This document shows positions 1 through 8,299 of a stretch of DNA of 64,000 bases, one piece after another (positions within the stretch are counted from its first letter, which is position 1; every line of letters begins with the position of its first letter). The stretch is from Oxalobacteraceae bacterium (GTDB taxonomy: Bacteria; Pseudomonadota; Gammaproteobacteria; Burkholderiales; Burkholderiaceae_D), in contig CANFLV010000020.1 of assembly GCA_947448025.1 (NCBI GenBank), forward strand, positions 1 to 64,000. Direction: 5' to 3'. The notes under the pieces were generated by a model. It had not been told where the DNA came from. It was given only the letters and a program-made list of their open reading frames with translations, and did not search any database. A program made the position numbers and the translations under genes.

Positions 1-1658
1 CGAAATTCTGCGCCGAAGTCGTCGCACCGCTGAACTGGCCTGGTGATCAGCAGCCAAGTTACTGGCACGATGGCCAGGTCACTACGACCAAGGGCTTCAA
101 GGAAGCCTTCAAGGCCTTCAGCGATGCCGGCTGGCAGGGCATTCAGCATCCGGCCGAGTTCGGCGGCCAGGGCTTGCCTAAATTGGTCGCTACGCCTTGC
201 ATCGAAATGCTGCATGCAGCGAGTCTCTCGTTCGGCTTGTGCCCAATGCTGACCGATGGCGCGATTGAAGCCCTGATGACTGCCGGCTCGGACGCGCAAA
301 AGCAAACGATCCTGCCAAATCTGATCTCCGGCAAATGGACAGGCACGATGAACCTGACCGAGCCGCAAGCCGGTTCCGATCTCGCTGCCGTGCGCACGCG
401 CGCCGTGCCACAGGGCGATGGCACGTACAAGGTGTTCGGCACCAAGATCTACATTACCTACGGCGAGCACGACATGGCCGAGAATATCATTCATCTGGTG
501 CTCGCGCGTACGCCCGACGCACCGGAAGGCGTGAAGGGTATCTCGCTGTTCCTCGTGCCGAAGTTCCTCATCAATGCCGACGGTTCGCTCGGTGCGCGCA
601 ACGATGCGCATTGCATCTCGATTGAACACAAGCTCGGCATCAAGGCGAGCCCGACAGCGGTGCTGCAATTCGGTGACCATGGCGGCGCGATCGGCACACT
701 GATCGGCGAAGAAAATCGCGGCCTCGAGTACATGTTCATCATGATGAATTCGGCGCGTTTTGGCGTCGGGATGCAGGGCGTCGCCGTCGCCGAGCGCGCT
801 TATCAGAAAGCAGTCGGCTATGCGCGTGATCGCGTGCAGTCGCGCGACCTGGCAGGTTCGGCCGGTCCCGTAGCGATCATTCATCATCCCGATGTTCGCC
901 GCATGCTGATGTCGATGCGTGCCCAGATCGAAGGTGCGCGCGCGATGGCTTACGTCACGGCTGCGGCCTTCGACGCCGCGCATCACGATGCCGATCCAGA
1001 AGTTCGCAAGGCCAACATGAAGTTTTACGAATACATGGTGCCGCTCGTGAAAGGATGGTCGACCGAGATGTCGATCGATGTCGCCTCGACGGGCGTGCAG
1101 ATCCATGGCGGCATGGGTTTCATTGAAGAGACGGGCGCCGCCCAGCATTATCGCGATGCACGCATCCTGACGATTTACGAAGGTACGACGGCGATCCAGG
1201 CCAATGACCTGATCGGCCGTAAAACCGTGCGTGATGGCGGCGCGACGATCCATGCAATTCTGGCGCAGGTGCGGGCAACCGAAGCGGCGCTGGCTCATCA
1301 TGACTCCGCTGATTTGCAGGCGATCGGCAAACAGCTGGCGGCGGCGTCAACAGCGCTGGAGCAGGTGGTCGCCTTTGTACTTGAGAATATCAAGGCTGAC
1401 ATCAAAGGCGTCTTCGCTGGCAGCGTGCCTTACCTGAAGCTCGGCGGCATTGTGCTCAGCGGCTGGCAAATGGCGCGCGCGGCATTGATCGCTGATGACA
1501 AGCTCAAGCAGGGCGGTGGCGATACCGGCTTTTACACGGCCAAGATCGGCACGGCACGCTTCTTTGCCGACCATTTGCTGAGCCAGGCGAGCGCTTATCG
1601 TGCGGCGATCGTGGATGGCCATGCAGGTGTGATGGCCTTGTCGGAAGAGCAGTTCTAA
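1..1658 (+). CDS. Acyl-CoA dehydrogenase, DmdC-like (5' end outside window)
   Basis: The reading frame is open from base 3 to the stop at 1658, giving about 551 residues, so the start lies left of the window. Seen: an acyl-CoA dehydrogenase core with the flavin/substrate segment NLTEPQAGSDL, the motif GGMGFIEETG and the YEGT segment carrying the usual catalytic Glu (ILTIYEGTTAIQAND). A C-terminal extension of about 130 residues follows. This length and extension fit the 580-600 residue subfamily that includes 3-methylmercaptopropionyl-CoA dehydrogenase DmdC, but many members act on other acyl-CoAs. It would oxidise an acyl-CoA to the 2-enoyl-CoA in the cytoplasm using FAD. The substrate cannot be read from the sequence. 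A rho-independent terminator follows. Confidence 0.93.
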   Translation, partial: KFCAEVVAPLNWPGDQQPSYWHDGQVTTTKGFKEAFKAFSDAGWQGIQHPAEFGGQGLPKLVATPCIEMLHAASLSFGLCPMLTDGAIEALMTAGSDAQKQTILPNLISGKWTGTMNLTEPQAGSDLAAVRTRAVPQGDGTYKVFGTKIYITYGEHDMAENIIHLVLARTPDAPEGVKGISLFLVPKFLINADGSLGARNDAHCISIEHKLGIKASPTAVLQFGDHGGAIGTLIGEENRGLEYMFIMMNSARFGVGMQGVAVAERAYQKAVGYARDRVQSRDLAGSAGPVAIIHHPDVRRMLMSMRAQIEGARAMAYVTAAAFDAAHHDADPEVRKANMKFYEYMVPLVKGWSTEMSIDVASTGVQIHGGMGFIEETGAAQHYRDARILTIYEGTTAIQANDLIGRKTVRDGGATIHAILAQVRATEAALAHHDSADLQAIGKQLAAASTALEQVVAFVLENIKADIKGVFAGSVPYLKLGGIVLSGWQMARAALIADDKLKQGGGDTGFYTAKIGTARFFADHLLSQASAYRAAIVDGHAGVMALSEEQF

Positions 1659-1697
1659 CTCAACGGCTCCCAGGCGGCCACTACGCCGGTTTCAAAT

Positions 1698-1725
1698 AAA
1701 GGCAAGCTTAGGCTTGCCTTTTTCA
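1698..1725 (+). terminator. Rho-independent terminator after acyl-CoA dehydrogenase
   Basis: A 10-bp perfect stem AAAGGCAAGC / GCTTGCCTTT with a TTAG loop runs straight into a T tract, 40 bp after the stop codon. Confidence 0.85.
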
Positions 1726-1852
1726 TGATCGTTTGCGAAAACGCAGTTCGTGCTGCGCCAAGACCTGCATTCAGCGGCAGCTTACCTATACTGAAGCATA
1801 AGTCGGGTATCTCGGCTCGAACATGGTGCCGGGGTAGTTGAAGGAGAATCGT

Positions 1853-2293
1853 ATGGTGCGGCGCTTGATCATCTTGGCCAGCCTGCTCGCGATCATCGCG
1901 ATGCCGTTTTCCACGGTGCACAGCATTGCCGCGCCTCTGCCGCCTGACGATGTCCTCATGATTCAGGAGGCGATTCGCGGTCAGCTGCATGCCTTGTCGG
2001 AGGATGACGCCGATAGCGCATTTGAACTGACTTCGCCCTCCATCCGCTCGCAAATCGGCAGTCCTGAAAATTTTTTACGCATCATCAAGGAAGAGTACGC
2101 GCCGATTTACCGCCATCTGATGGTGATCTTTTCGGCGCCGCAGACCCTGGGTGACGCGATCATCCAGATCGTGCGCCTGACCGATCGCGAGAGCCGCGTC
2201 TGGCTGGCGATTTACAACATGCAGCGCGATATGACCGGTAACTGGAAAATCGACGGCTGTCAGTTACTCCAGACCTCGGTCGTGTCGGTGTGA
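1853..2293 (+). CDS. DUF4864-type exported protein
   Basis: A 146-residue protein with an N-terminal hydrophobic segment (LIILASLLAIIAMPFST) that looks like a signal peptide. The rest is soluble and resembles the DUF4864 family: a helical ALSEDDADSAFELTSP segment, the phenylalanine-rich GSPENFLRIIKEEYAPIY segment, and a beta-rich end with NWKIDGCQLL. The ATG at 1853 is chosen over the in-frame TTG at 1838 because an AAGGAG ribosome site lies 6 bases before it. It ends beside the convergent TM2 gene. No function is established for the family, and none is suggested here beyond a periplasmic or membrane-anchored location. Confidence 0.75.
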   Translation: MVRRLIILASLLAIIAMPFSTVHSIAAPLPPDDVLMIQEAIRGQLHALSEDDADSAFELTSPSIRSQIGSPENFLRIIKEEYAPIYRHLMVIFSAPQTLGDAIIQIVRLTDRESRVWLAIYNMQRDMTGNWKIDGCQLLQTSVVSV

Positions 2294-2710
2294 TCAGCCG
2301 TAGGCGCCGCCGGTGAAGAACAGGTCAAACGCCCGCGCCATGGCCGCGATCATGGCTGTGGCGCCAACGCCCAGCGTCAATACGAGGATCATCGCGACCG
2401 GCCAGCCAGAGTCAGATTCCTTGCCGCTGTCGGGATTGTGGCGCGCATCCCATTTGTCATCGGGGATGACGCCCATGACGAGCGCCTCAAGAAAGCCGCT
2501 CAATACCGACAGGACTAACAATACGACCAGCAGCAGCGACTGCTGGCCGCGTCCCAGGACGAGTGCCAGCAAGGACAGTGGCAGGGTCGCGAAGTGAATC
2601 CAGGCCCATAGATCTTTTTTGCCGTACAAATAGAAACGGTGGACACCGAGGCCGCCAAAGACGCTCGCGAGGAAGGTGGCAAAAGCTTTATTTTTGTGGG
2701 CGCGGGCCAT
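2294..2710 (-). CDS. TM2-domain membrane protein
   Basis: 138 residues. The N-terminal part carries the TM2 signature: a charged start (ARAHKNKAFATFLASVFGGLGVHRFYL in outline), the conserved G-G-x-G-x-H-R-F-Y turn and a following tryptophan-rich helix. Two further hydrophobic stretches are seen around residues 40-75 and 103-125. TM2 proteins are small inner-membrane proteins of unknown biochemical role. It converges with the DUF4864 gene, with no gap between the two stop codons. Confidence 0.75.
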   Translation of the reverse strand: MARAHKNKAFATFLASVFGGLGVHRFYLYGKKDLWAWIHFATLPLSLLALVLGRGQQSLLLVVLLVLSVLSGFLEALVMGVIPDDKWDARHNPDSGKESDSGWPVAMILVLTLGVGATAMIAAMARAFDLFFTGGAYG

Positions 2711-2814
2711 GCTGGAATACTCTTCAGGGTGGGTTTTTCATAGGGGCAGAACGCCGCCTTCGAGCCGCAGTGTAACAGCCTCAAGGTGATCGCGTCAGGC
2801 GCTACGCATCAATC

Positions 2815-2844
2815 TTGCCGTTCGCACGTAAAGTGGGCTATAAT
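2815..2844 (+). promoter_or_regulatory. Likely sigma-70 promoter of the rpsP operon
   Basis: TTGCCG at 2815-2820, an 18-base spacer and a perfect TATAAT at 2839-2844, about 40 bases before the rpsP start codon. Position and consensus fit the main promoter for rpsP-rimM-trmD-rplS. Confidence 0.65.
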
Positions 2845-2884
2845 CGCCGGCTCTTTCCGTGTATGCATACTTATTGGAATTACT

Positions 2885-3130
2885 ATGGTCGTTATTCGTT
2901 TAGCTCGTGGTGGTGCAAAAAAGCGCCCATTCTTTAACATCGTTGCTACAGATTCGCGCAATCGCCGCGATGGTCGTTTCATCGAGCGTATTGGCTTCTA
3001 CAATCCAGTCGCATCGGGCGCCGAAGAAGGCTTCCGTATCGTCCAGGATCGTCTGGCTTACTGGCAAGGTGTAGGCGCGCAATTGTCGCCAACAGTGGCC
3101 CGTCTGGTCGCTGGCAAGAAAGCGGTTTAA
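2885..3130 (+). CDS. rpsP: 30S ribosomal protein S16
   Basis: 81 residues beginning [20 protein letters not shown], the conserved start of S16, so the ATG at 2885 is used rather than upstream in-frame starts. It assembles into the body of the 30S subunit. It is the first gene of the conserved rpsP-rimM-trmD-rplS operon, only 9 bases before rimM. Length and sequence are ordinary for the family. Confidence 0.98.
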   Translation: MVVIRLARGGAKKRPFFNIVATDSRNRRDGRFIERIGFYNPVASGAEEGFRIVQDRLAYWQGVGAQLSPTVARLVAGKKAV

Positions 3131-3139
3131 GTCGTTATT

Positions 3140-3694
3140 TTGTCGCGTAAAACAGCTGCAGGCGTCGTCATTCCCGACGACCTGGTGACAGTCGGTTATG
3201 TCTCCGGTGCGTACGGCCTCAACGGCTGGGTCAGGATCAAACCTTTCTCGGCGGATGGTGATGCGCTTTTACATGCCAAGGTCTGGTGGCTGGACAAGCC
3301 AGAACTGCGCGATGTGTCGATGTTGCAGGCAAAGATCCACAGCGGTGACGTCGTCGCCAGCCTGATGGGTGTTTCCGGGCGTGATGCAGCAGAAGCCCTC
3401 AAGGGCACGACGGTACAAATCCCGCGCAGTCACTTTCCGGCTTTGGCCGATGGCGAATTTTATTGGGTCGATCTGATCGGTCTCAATGTCGAGAATTTGC
3501 AGGGTGAACTGGTGGGGCGCGTTGTCGACATGATGGATAACGGTGCGCATCCTATTTTGCGTATCGCTCCAGCTGAAGTCGCCGAGGCCGAATCCGCGCA
3601 GGCGGAAATATTGATTCCTTTTGTCGAACACTTCGTCAAGACGGTGGATCAACAGCTTAAAAAAATTACGGTGGACTGGGCGCTTGATTATTAA
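3140..3694 (+). CDS. rimM: 16S rRNA processing factor RimM
   Basis: 184 residues. The N-terminal RimM domain is clear (VGYVSGAYGLNGWVRIKPF) and a PRC-barrel follows, with GEFYWVDLIGLNV and a C-terminal ILIPFVEHFVKTVD. RimM helps mature the 30S head by binding S19. The gene starts with TTG at 3140; no ATG precedes the conserved domain and the ribosome site is weak, so translation may depend on coupling with rpsP 9 bases upstream. It sits in the normal operon position before trmD. Confidence 0.96.
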   Translation: MSRKTAAGVVIPDDLVTVGYVSGAYGLNGWVRIKPFSADGDALLHAKVWWLDKPELRDVSMLQAKIHSGDVVASLMGVSGRDAAEALKGTTVQIPRSHFPALADGEFYWVDLIGLNVENLQGELVGRVVDMMDNGAHPILRIAPAEVAEAESAQAEILIPFVEHFVKTVDQQLKKITVDWALDY

Positions 3695-3737
3695 ACGCTT
3701 GGTTTCGCCAGGTGCGGCACCATGATGGAGGCGCGAG

Positions 3738-4484
3738 ATGCAATTTGATGTCGTCACGCTGTTTCCTGAAATGTTTGCGGCACTGACGCAGTCGGGCATT
3801 ACCCGGCGCGCGTTTGAAGAAAAAAAATGCGGTCTGGGTTTATGGAATCCGCGTGATTTCGCGACTGACAGGCACCGTACTGTGGATGACCGGCCCTATG
3901 GCGGCGGTCCCGGCATGGTGATGATGGGTAAGCCGCTCGAAGCGGCGATCAATGCAGGCAAGGCACGCCAGTCAACACTGGATTTGCCGGCGCCGCGCGT
4001 GATCTACCTGTCGCCGCAAGGTCGGCCTTTGACGCATGCGCGCGTCATGCAACTCACGACCGAGCCTGGTCTGGTGCTGTTATGCGGCCGCTACGAAGCA
4101 GTGGACCAGCGTTTGCTGGATCGCTGCATCGACGAAGAAATCAGCCTCGGCGATTTCGTCTTGTCGGGGGGTGAATTGCCGGCAATGGCTTTGATGGATG
4201 CGGTCATTCGGCAGCTGCCGGGTGTCTTGCATACCGATGCGTCGGCGGTCGAAGACAGCTTCGTGAATGGCTTGCTCGACTGTCCGCATTACACGCGGCC
4301 GGAAGTCGATGAAGGCGTCGCGGTGCCGCCAGTATTAATGGGCGGGCATCACGCTGAAATCGAAAAATGGCGACGTCAGCGTGCACTCGAGGCAACTGCA
4401 AAAAAGCGTCCTGATTTAATCGTCAAGGCGCGCGAAGCAGGTTTGCTGACGCGGGCCGATGAAAAGTTTTTAAGCAGTTTGTAG
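3738..4484 (+). CDS. trmD: tRNA (guanine-N1-)-methyltransferase TrmD
   Basis: 248 residues, normal for TrmD. It begins [13 protein letters not shown]. Key motifs seen are the [13 protein letters not shown] loop, [11 protein letters not shown], and the SAM-knot segments [12 protein letters not shown] and [17 protein letters not shown]. The enzyme methylates G37 at N1 in a subset of tRNAs, preventing +1 frameshifting. The ATG at 3738 has a GGAGG-like ribosome site just upstream. It is third in the ribosomal operon. Confidence 0.98.
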   Translation: MQFDVVTLFPEMFAALTQSGITRRAFEEKKCGLGLWNPRDFATDRHRTVDDRPYGGGPGMVMMGKPLEAAINAGKARQSTLDLPAPRVIYLSPQGRPLTHARVMQLTTEPGLVLLCGRYEAVDQRLLDRCIDEEISLGDFVLSGGELPAMALMDAVIRQLPGVLHTDASAVEDSFVNGLLDCPHYTRPEVDEGVAVPPVLMGGHHAEIEKWRRQRALEATAKKRPDLIVKAREAGLLTRADEKFLSSL

Positions 4485-4575
4485 TACCGAGCGGGCAGTT
4501 TGTCCGCATGTTTAACCCCATCCTCTACCGGGCAGAGTTTCATACGCGCCGGCATGATGGTATCTGGAGCTAAAA

Positions 4576-4965
4576 ATGAACTTGATTCAGCAACTTGAGC
4601 AAGAAGAAATCGCCCGTCTGGGCAAGAATATCCCTGACTTTGCGCCAGGCGATACCGTGATCGTTAGCGTCAACGTTGTCGAAGGTACGCGCAAGCGCGC
4701 CCAGGCATACGAAGGCGTCGTGATTTCACGTCGTAACCGTGGTCTGAATTCCAACTTCATCGTGCGTAAAATTTCGTCCGGTGAAGGTGTCGAGCGTACG
4801 TTTCAGCTGTATTCCCCGCTGATCGCATCGATCGAAGTCAAACGTCGCGGCGATGTCCGTCGCGCCAAGCTGTACTACCTGCGCGAGCGTTCGGGCAAGT
4901 CGGCACGTATCAAAGAAAAGCTGCCAAATCGCCGCGCACGCGGTGCGAAGCCAGCAGCAGTCTAA
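4576..4965 (+). CDS. rplS: 50S ribosomal protein L19
   Basis: 129 residues with the L19 core [18 protein letters not shown], the central [17 protein letters not shown] and the C-terminal [16 protein letters not shown]. It lies at the 30S-50S interface. A TGGAG ribosome site precedes the ATG. It is the last gene of the operon and is followed by a strong terminator. Confidence 0.98.
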   Translation: MNLIQQLEQEEIARLGKNIPDFAPGDTVIVSVNVVEGTRKRAQAYEGVVISRRNRGLNSNFIVRKISSGEGVERTFQLYSPLIASIEVKRRGDVRRAKLYYLRERSGKSARIKEKLPNRRARGAKPAAV

Positions 4966-4988
4966 TCTTTCAGACGCTTTGGGCAGTA

Positions 4989-5017
4989 AAGGGGACACCT
5001 CAGGGTGTCCCTTTTTC
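4989..5017 (+). terminator. Rho-independent terminator after rplS
   Basis: Stem GGGACACC / GGTGTCCC with a short TCAG loop followed by TTTTT, starting about 25 bases after the rplS stop. Confidence 0.9.
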
Positions 5018-5033
5018 AATTAAGGAATCCATT

Positions 5034-5705
5034 TTGGCAAAGCTTACTTTCGATCCCCAAGCGCTCCCTGTCGATAATCTCGCGGGCGAAGCTGCGCTTG
5101 GAGCTGAGCGCCTGGCACCTGGCTGGCTGCGTGAGCGTTTTACCCATCCGCCGCAATGGCTGCCCGAAATGACGGACGAACATTTGCTGCGCCGTAACAA
5201 TGCAGCGCCCATGGCAGCCTCCGTGCTGATACCGATCGTTGTGCGCGAAAATGGCTTGACCTTGCTGCTGACCCAGCGCACCGCGCATCTGACGGATCAC
5301 GCAGGCCAAATCAGTTTTCCAGGTGGGCGGCTTGAACTTGATGATGCCTCCAGTATCGAAACAGCCTTGCGTGAAACCGAAGAAGAAGTCGGCCTGCACC
5401 GTCGCCATGTCGAGGTGCTCGGCCATCTGCCCGATTACTTTACGGGCACTGGCTATCGCGTCACGCCCGTGGTCGGATTGATCCTGCCGCCGTTCGAACT
5501 CAGTCCCGATCCGCACGAGGTCGCAGAAATTTTTGAAGTGCCGTTTGCCTTCCTCATGAATGGTGCAAATCACCAGCGCCGCAGCGTCAATTTGCCGGAA
5601 CCGGCGGGACTGCGGACCTTTTATGCGATGCCCTATGAACGACATTTTATTTGGGGCGCAACTGCCGGCATGCTGCGCAATCTGTTTCATTTCCTGCGTG
5701 CCTGA
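5034..5705 (+). CDS. NUDIX hydrolase, CoA pyrophosphatase (NudL-type)
   Basis: 223 residues. The NUDIX box is visible around residues 97-120 (GGRLELDDAS...ALRETEEEVGL), and the preceding SFPG plus the TQRTAHLTDHAGQISFPG segment is typical of the CoA-hydrolysing NudL/YeaB group. The likely reaction is cleavage of CoA or acyl-CoA to 4'-phosphopantetheine species and 3',5'-ADP. The start is taken as TTG at 5034, preceded by an AAGGAA site. It lies just after the rplS terminator and 80 bases before the CobD-like gene, an order I recall as common in betaproteobacteria. Confidence 0.88.
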   Translation: MAKLTFDPQALPVDNLAGEAALGAERLAPGWLRERFTHPPQWLPEMTDEHLLRRNNAAPMAASVLIPIVVRENGLTLLLTQRTAHLTDHAGQISFPGGRLELDDASSIETALRETEEEVGLHRRHVEVLGHLPDYFTGTGYRVTPVVGLILPPFELSPDPHEVAEIFEVPFAFLMNGANHQRRSVNLPEPAGLRTFYAMPYERHFIWGATAGMLRNLFHFLRA

Positions 5706-5785
5706 TAATAAAAAACCTTGCCAGTTTGATTCCCGCCGGTTGCTGCGTTATTGTGTTGGCTAGCTGATCAATTGAAAGCAGTTTG

Positions 5786-6733
5786 ATGACTTTCCTCTCT
5801 ATCCTGTTTGCGCTGTTATTCGAACAACTCAAACCGCTGCGCGCCGATAATCCGGTGTACGAAGCGGTCCGTGCACTGGCTGCGCGCATGGAAGCCTGGT
5901 TTAATGCCGGCCAGTCAAAAAACGGCAGGCTGGCCTGGTATCTCGTTATCGTCGGTCTGACGCTGCCAACCGCCATCGTGTACTGGGTGTGCTTACGTGT
6001 CTCGCCCTTGCTGGCGTTGGCCTGGAACGTCTTGATCGTCTACCTCACGCTGGGATTTCGGCATTACAGCCACTATTTCACCTCTATCCAGCTGGCCCTG
6101 AATGCCGGTGATGAAGCAACGGCCCGTACCTTGCTGGCGGAGTGGACGAAACAGGACACGGTCGGACTCGATCCCAGCGAGATTTCACGTATCGCTGTCG
6201 AGCGGGCGCTGGTCAGTACACACCGCAATGTATTCGGTGTGTTTTTCTGGTTTTTGCTGCCCCTGGGGCCGGCTTGCGCGGTGATGTACCGGGTCTCGGA
6301 ATACCTCGCGCGCGCCTGGAATGAACCGGAGCACATGCAAAATGAAGCCTTCGGCAAATACGCAAGCAAGGCATTTTATTGGCTCGACTGGGTACCGGTG
6401 CGTCTGACTGCGGTCGCATTTGCCGTGGTGGGTAATTTTGAAGATGCAATTTACGCCTGGCGTAATTTTGCCGGGCGCTGGCATGATGAATCGATCGGCA
6501 TCATTTTGTCAGTCGGTGGCGGTGCAATGGGCGTGCGTCTCGGCGGTGTTGAGCAGGCGGCCGGCATGGTCGCTGAAGGTGCCGCGGCAGCGCTGGCCAG
6601 TGATGCAGAGGTGTTGCCCGGAGAAGAGTCCAGCGTGCGCACGCTGCAAAGCACGGTCGGCCTGGTCTGGCGTGCCTTGCTTTTATGGATGCTGCTGCTG
6701 CTGCTGCTGTCAATGGCGGTGTGGGTCGGCTGA
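5786..6733 (+). CDS. CobD/CbiB-family membrane protein
   Basis: 315 residues with several hydrophobic helices (MTFLSILFALLFEQL at the start, YLVIVGLTLPTAIVYWVC, VLIVYLTLGF, VFFWFLLPLGPACAVMY, and LLLWMLLLLLLSMAVWV at the end). It contains the family-like RHYSHYFTSIQLALNAGDEATARTLL and GNFEDAIYAWR segments. True CobD/CbiB makes adenosylcobinamide phosphate, but no other cobalamin gene is nearby, so the family name should not be read as proof of cobalamin synthesis. ATG 5786 is chosen over the adjacent TTG at 5783. The CTG repeat encoding the last leucine run is notable but in frame. Confidence 0.8.
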   Translation: MTFLSILFALLFEQLKPLRADNPVYEAVRALAARMEAWFNAGQSKNGRLAWYLVIVGLTLPTAIVYWVCLRVSPLLALAWNVLIVYLTLGFRHYSHYFTSIQLALNAGDEATARTLLAEWTKQDTVGLDPSEISRIAVERALVSTHRNVFGVFFWFLLPLGPACAVMYRVSEYLARAWNEPEHMQNEAFGKYASKAFYWLDWVPVRLTAVAFAVVGNFEDAIYAWRNFAGRWHDESIGIILSVGGGAMGVRLGGVEQAAGMVAEGAAAALASDAEVLPGEESSVRTLQSTVGLVWRALLLWMLLLLLLSMAVWVG

Positions 6734-6776
6734 AGCCCTTGATCGCATGGTTGACGATGTGGGCTGGGGAATTGTA

Positions 6777-6804
6777 TTGGATCAAGTCTTCTATAAGATA
6801 TAAT
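6777..6804 (+). promoter_or_regulatory. Probable sigma-70 promoter for the DUF3579 gene
   Basis: TTGGAT at 6777-6782, a 16-base spacer and a perfect TATAAT at 6799-6804. The predicted transcript would have a leader of about 150 bases. That leader contains an 8-bp stem, ATGAAACC / GGTTTCAT (6821-6847), without a T tract. Confidence 0.55.
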
Positions 6805-6963
6805 ACTGCTTAACCCGAACATGAAACCTCACACAATGGGGTTTCATTAATCCAGACAGGCAGACCCTGCTTTTGGATGGTCTGTTGTTCAGCATCTTGG
6901 TGATACTGACGCACGAGCATTCCCGAATCAGGTACTTTTGCCGCGAAAGTTAAAGCCGCGCAC

Positions 6964-7305
6964 ATGGCCGAACCAGTAATCAAACGTAAACCGCAGCCCC
7001 GTGAATTTTTCATTCAGGGCATTACCAGCGATGGAAAGCAATTTCGTCCGAGCGATTGGGCGGAACGTTTGTGCGGTGTGATGGCGTGCTTTCAGCCTGA
7101 GGGTTCAGGCGGGCGCAATGCCCGGTTGCAGCAATCCCCGTATGTCCGCATGGTTAACCTTGGCAAAATAAAATCCGTCGCTGTCAGCGAAGCGCTGCGC
7201 GAAATCGAGCCGATGGCCTACCACTTTGTGTTGAACTTCGCCAAGGATAACGACTTGCAGGTCGTCGATGCCTGCCTCTTGCCGGAGCCCGAATCAGGTT
7301 CCTGA
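6964..7305 (+). CDS. DUF3579-family protein
   Basis: 113 residues matching the compact betaproteobacterial DUF3579 family: REFFIQGITSDGKQFRPSDWAERL, a central VRMVNLGKIKSV and the closing YHFVLNFAKDNDLQVVD. It has no signal peptide or membrane helix, so it should be cytoplasmic. The family has no assigned biochemical function. The gene stands alone, with its own promoter-like sequence, and converges with the binding-protein gene with one base between stops. Confidence 0.8.
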   Translation: MAEPVIKRKPQPREFFIQGITSDGKQFRPSDWAERLCGVMACFQPEGSGGRNARLQQSPYVRMVNLGKIKSVAVSEALREIEPMAYHFVLNFAKDNDLQVVDACLLPEPESGS

Positions 7306-7306
7306 T

Positions 7307-8299
7307 TCAGTGAATGATCTCGGCGTAATTGGCTACCTTTAATGGCGGATAAAGATCGAGCTTCTTTGCTACCGTCATATTCACGACATAAGAAAAACGT
7401 ACCAGCGTATCGATAGGCAGGTCTTGCGGCGCGCGTTTTTCAATCAATATCTGTTCCGCTTTGCGTCCTGCTAACTGGCCGACATTCTCATACCGCGATA
7501 CCAGACCGAACAATGCCAGACCATCGCGCAGCGCTACTTCGGTCGCGGCAAAGATCGGCAGCCGTGCTTCAAGCGCTGCTGCGGTGAAGACCTTGCGATT
7601 CGCGGCGATGAAGGTATCTGGCCTGAGGTAAAGCACATCAGGCTTTTGCCTGGCAATTTCGTTCACCAGCGCGGGTAGCGTCGCGGCAATGGGCTTGCCG
7701 TGACTGTCGAGCGGAATGGCCAGTTCGATCAGTTCAAATTTGTCATGCGCGGCAGCCCGGTGTAACTCATTGACATTGAGGCGCGAATTGATCTCGGCCG
7801 GATTGTAGATAACGGCCATGCGTCGTAGCGGCAGATAGGCGCGGATGGCGCCCAATTGCTGCTCAAGCGGCACGACATGCACCACACCGGTGAAATTGCG
7901 TCCGGGCGCATTACGTGAGATGACCAGACCCGACGCCTCCGGTGACGAGACCATCGTGAACAGGATAGGGATATCGGTGACATGCTGCTGCGCGCTACGC
8001 TCCTTGTAATTGCCCACAACGGCCAGCGTGATTGGCGTGCCCCAGGTATAAATCAGGTCTACGTTCATCGAACGCGCTTCATCGACCAGCTTGGGAATCT
8101 GCTGCGTGTCCTGGGCGATATTGCGCACGATGAGCTCTACTGGCAGCTTGTGCTGGGCCAGATAATCCCGAAAGCCTTTTTCCACGGCCGTTTCGCCGCG
8201 ATACAAAATCATGTAAATACGAAATGGTCTGGTTTGGGCCATTGCGGGCAGTGCTGGACAGAGCAGTGTGCACAGGATCAGATCACGCCGACGATTCAT
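7307..8299 (-). CDS. Solitary ABC-type periplasmic binding protein (ABC_sub_bind family)
   Basis: 330 residues starting MNRRRDLILCTLLCPALPAMA, a clear signal peptide. The mature part resembles the PF04392 binding-protein family: an IYMILYRGETAVEKGF start, VDLIYTWGTPITLAVVG, VRNIAQDTQQIPKLVDEARS and IPIFAATEVALRDGLALFG. ATG 8299 is chosen because it has an AAAGGA site. It also overlaps the stop of the upstream sensor-MFS gene as ATGA, which implies translational coupling. No ABC permease or ATPase is nearby. Such orphan binding proteins often feed a ligand to a membrane sensor, so here the partner is probably the 811-residue protein. Ligand unknown. Confidence 0.82.
   Translation of the reverse strand: MNRRRDLILCTLLCPALPAMAQTRPFRIYMILYRGETAVEKGFRDYLAQHKLPVELIVRNIAQDTQQIPKLVDEARSMNVDLIYTWGTPITLAVVGNYKERSAQQHVTDIPILFTMVSSPEASGLVISRNAPGRNFTGVVHVVPLEQQLGAIRAYLPLRRMAVIYNPAEINSRLNVNELHRAAAHDKFELIELAIPLDSHGKPIAATLPALVNEIARQKPDVLYLRPDTFIAANRKVFTAAALEARLPIFAATEVALRDGLALFGLVSRYENVGQLAGRKAEQILIEKRAPQDLPIDTLVRFSYVVNMTVAKKLDLYPPLKVANYAEIIH

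Noticed and set aside
6821-6847. Stem in the leader of the DUF3579 gene as a riboswitch or terminator
   Set aside because: Only one simple 8-bp stem with no T tract and no known aptamer pattern.
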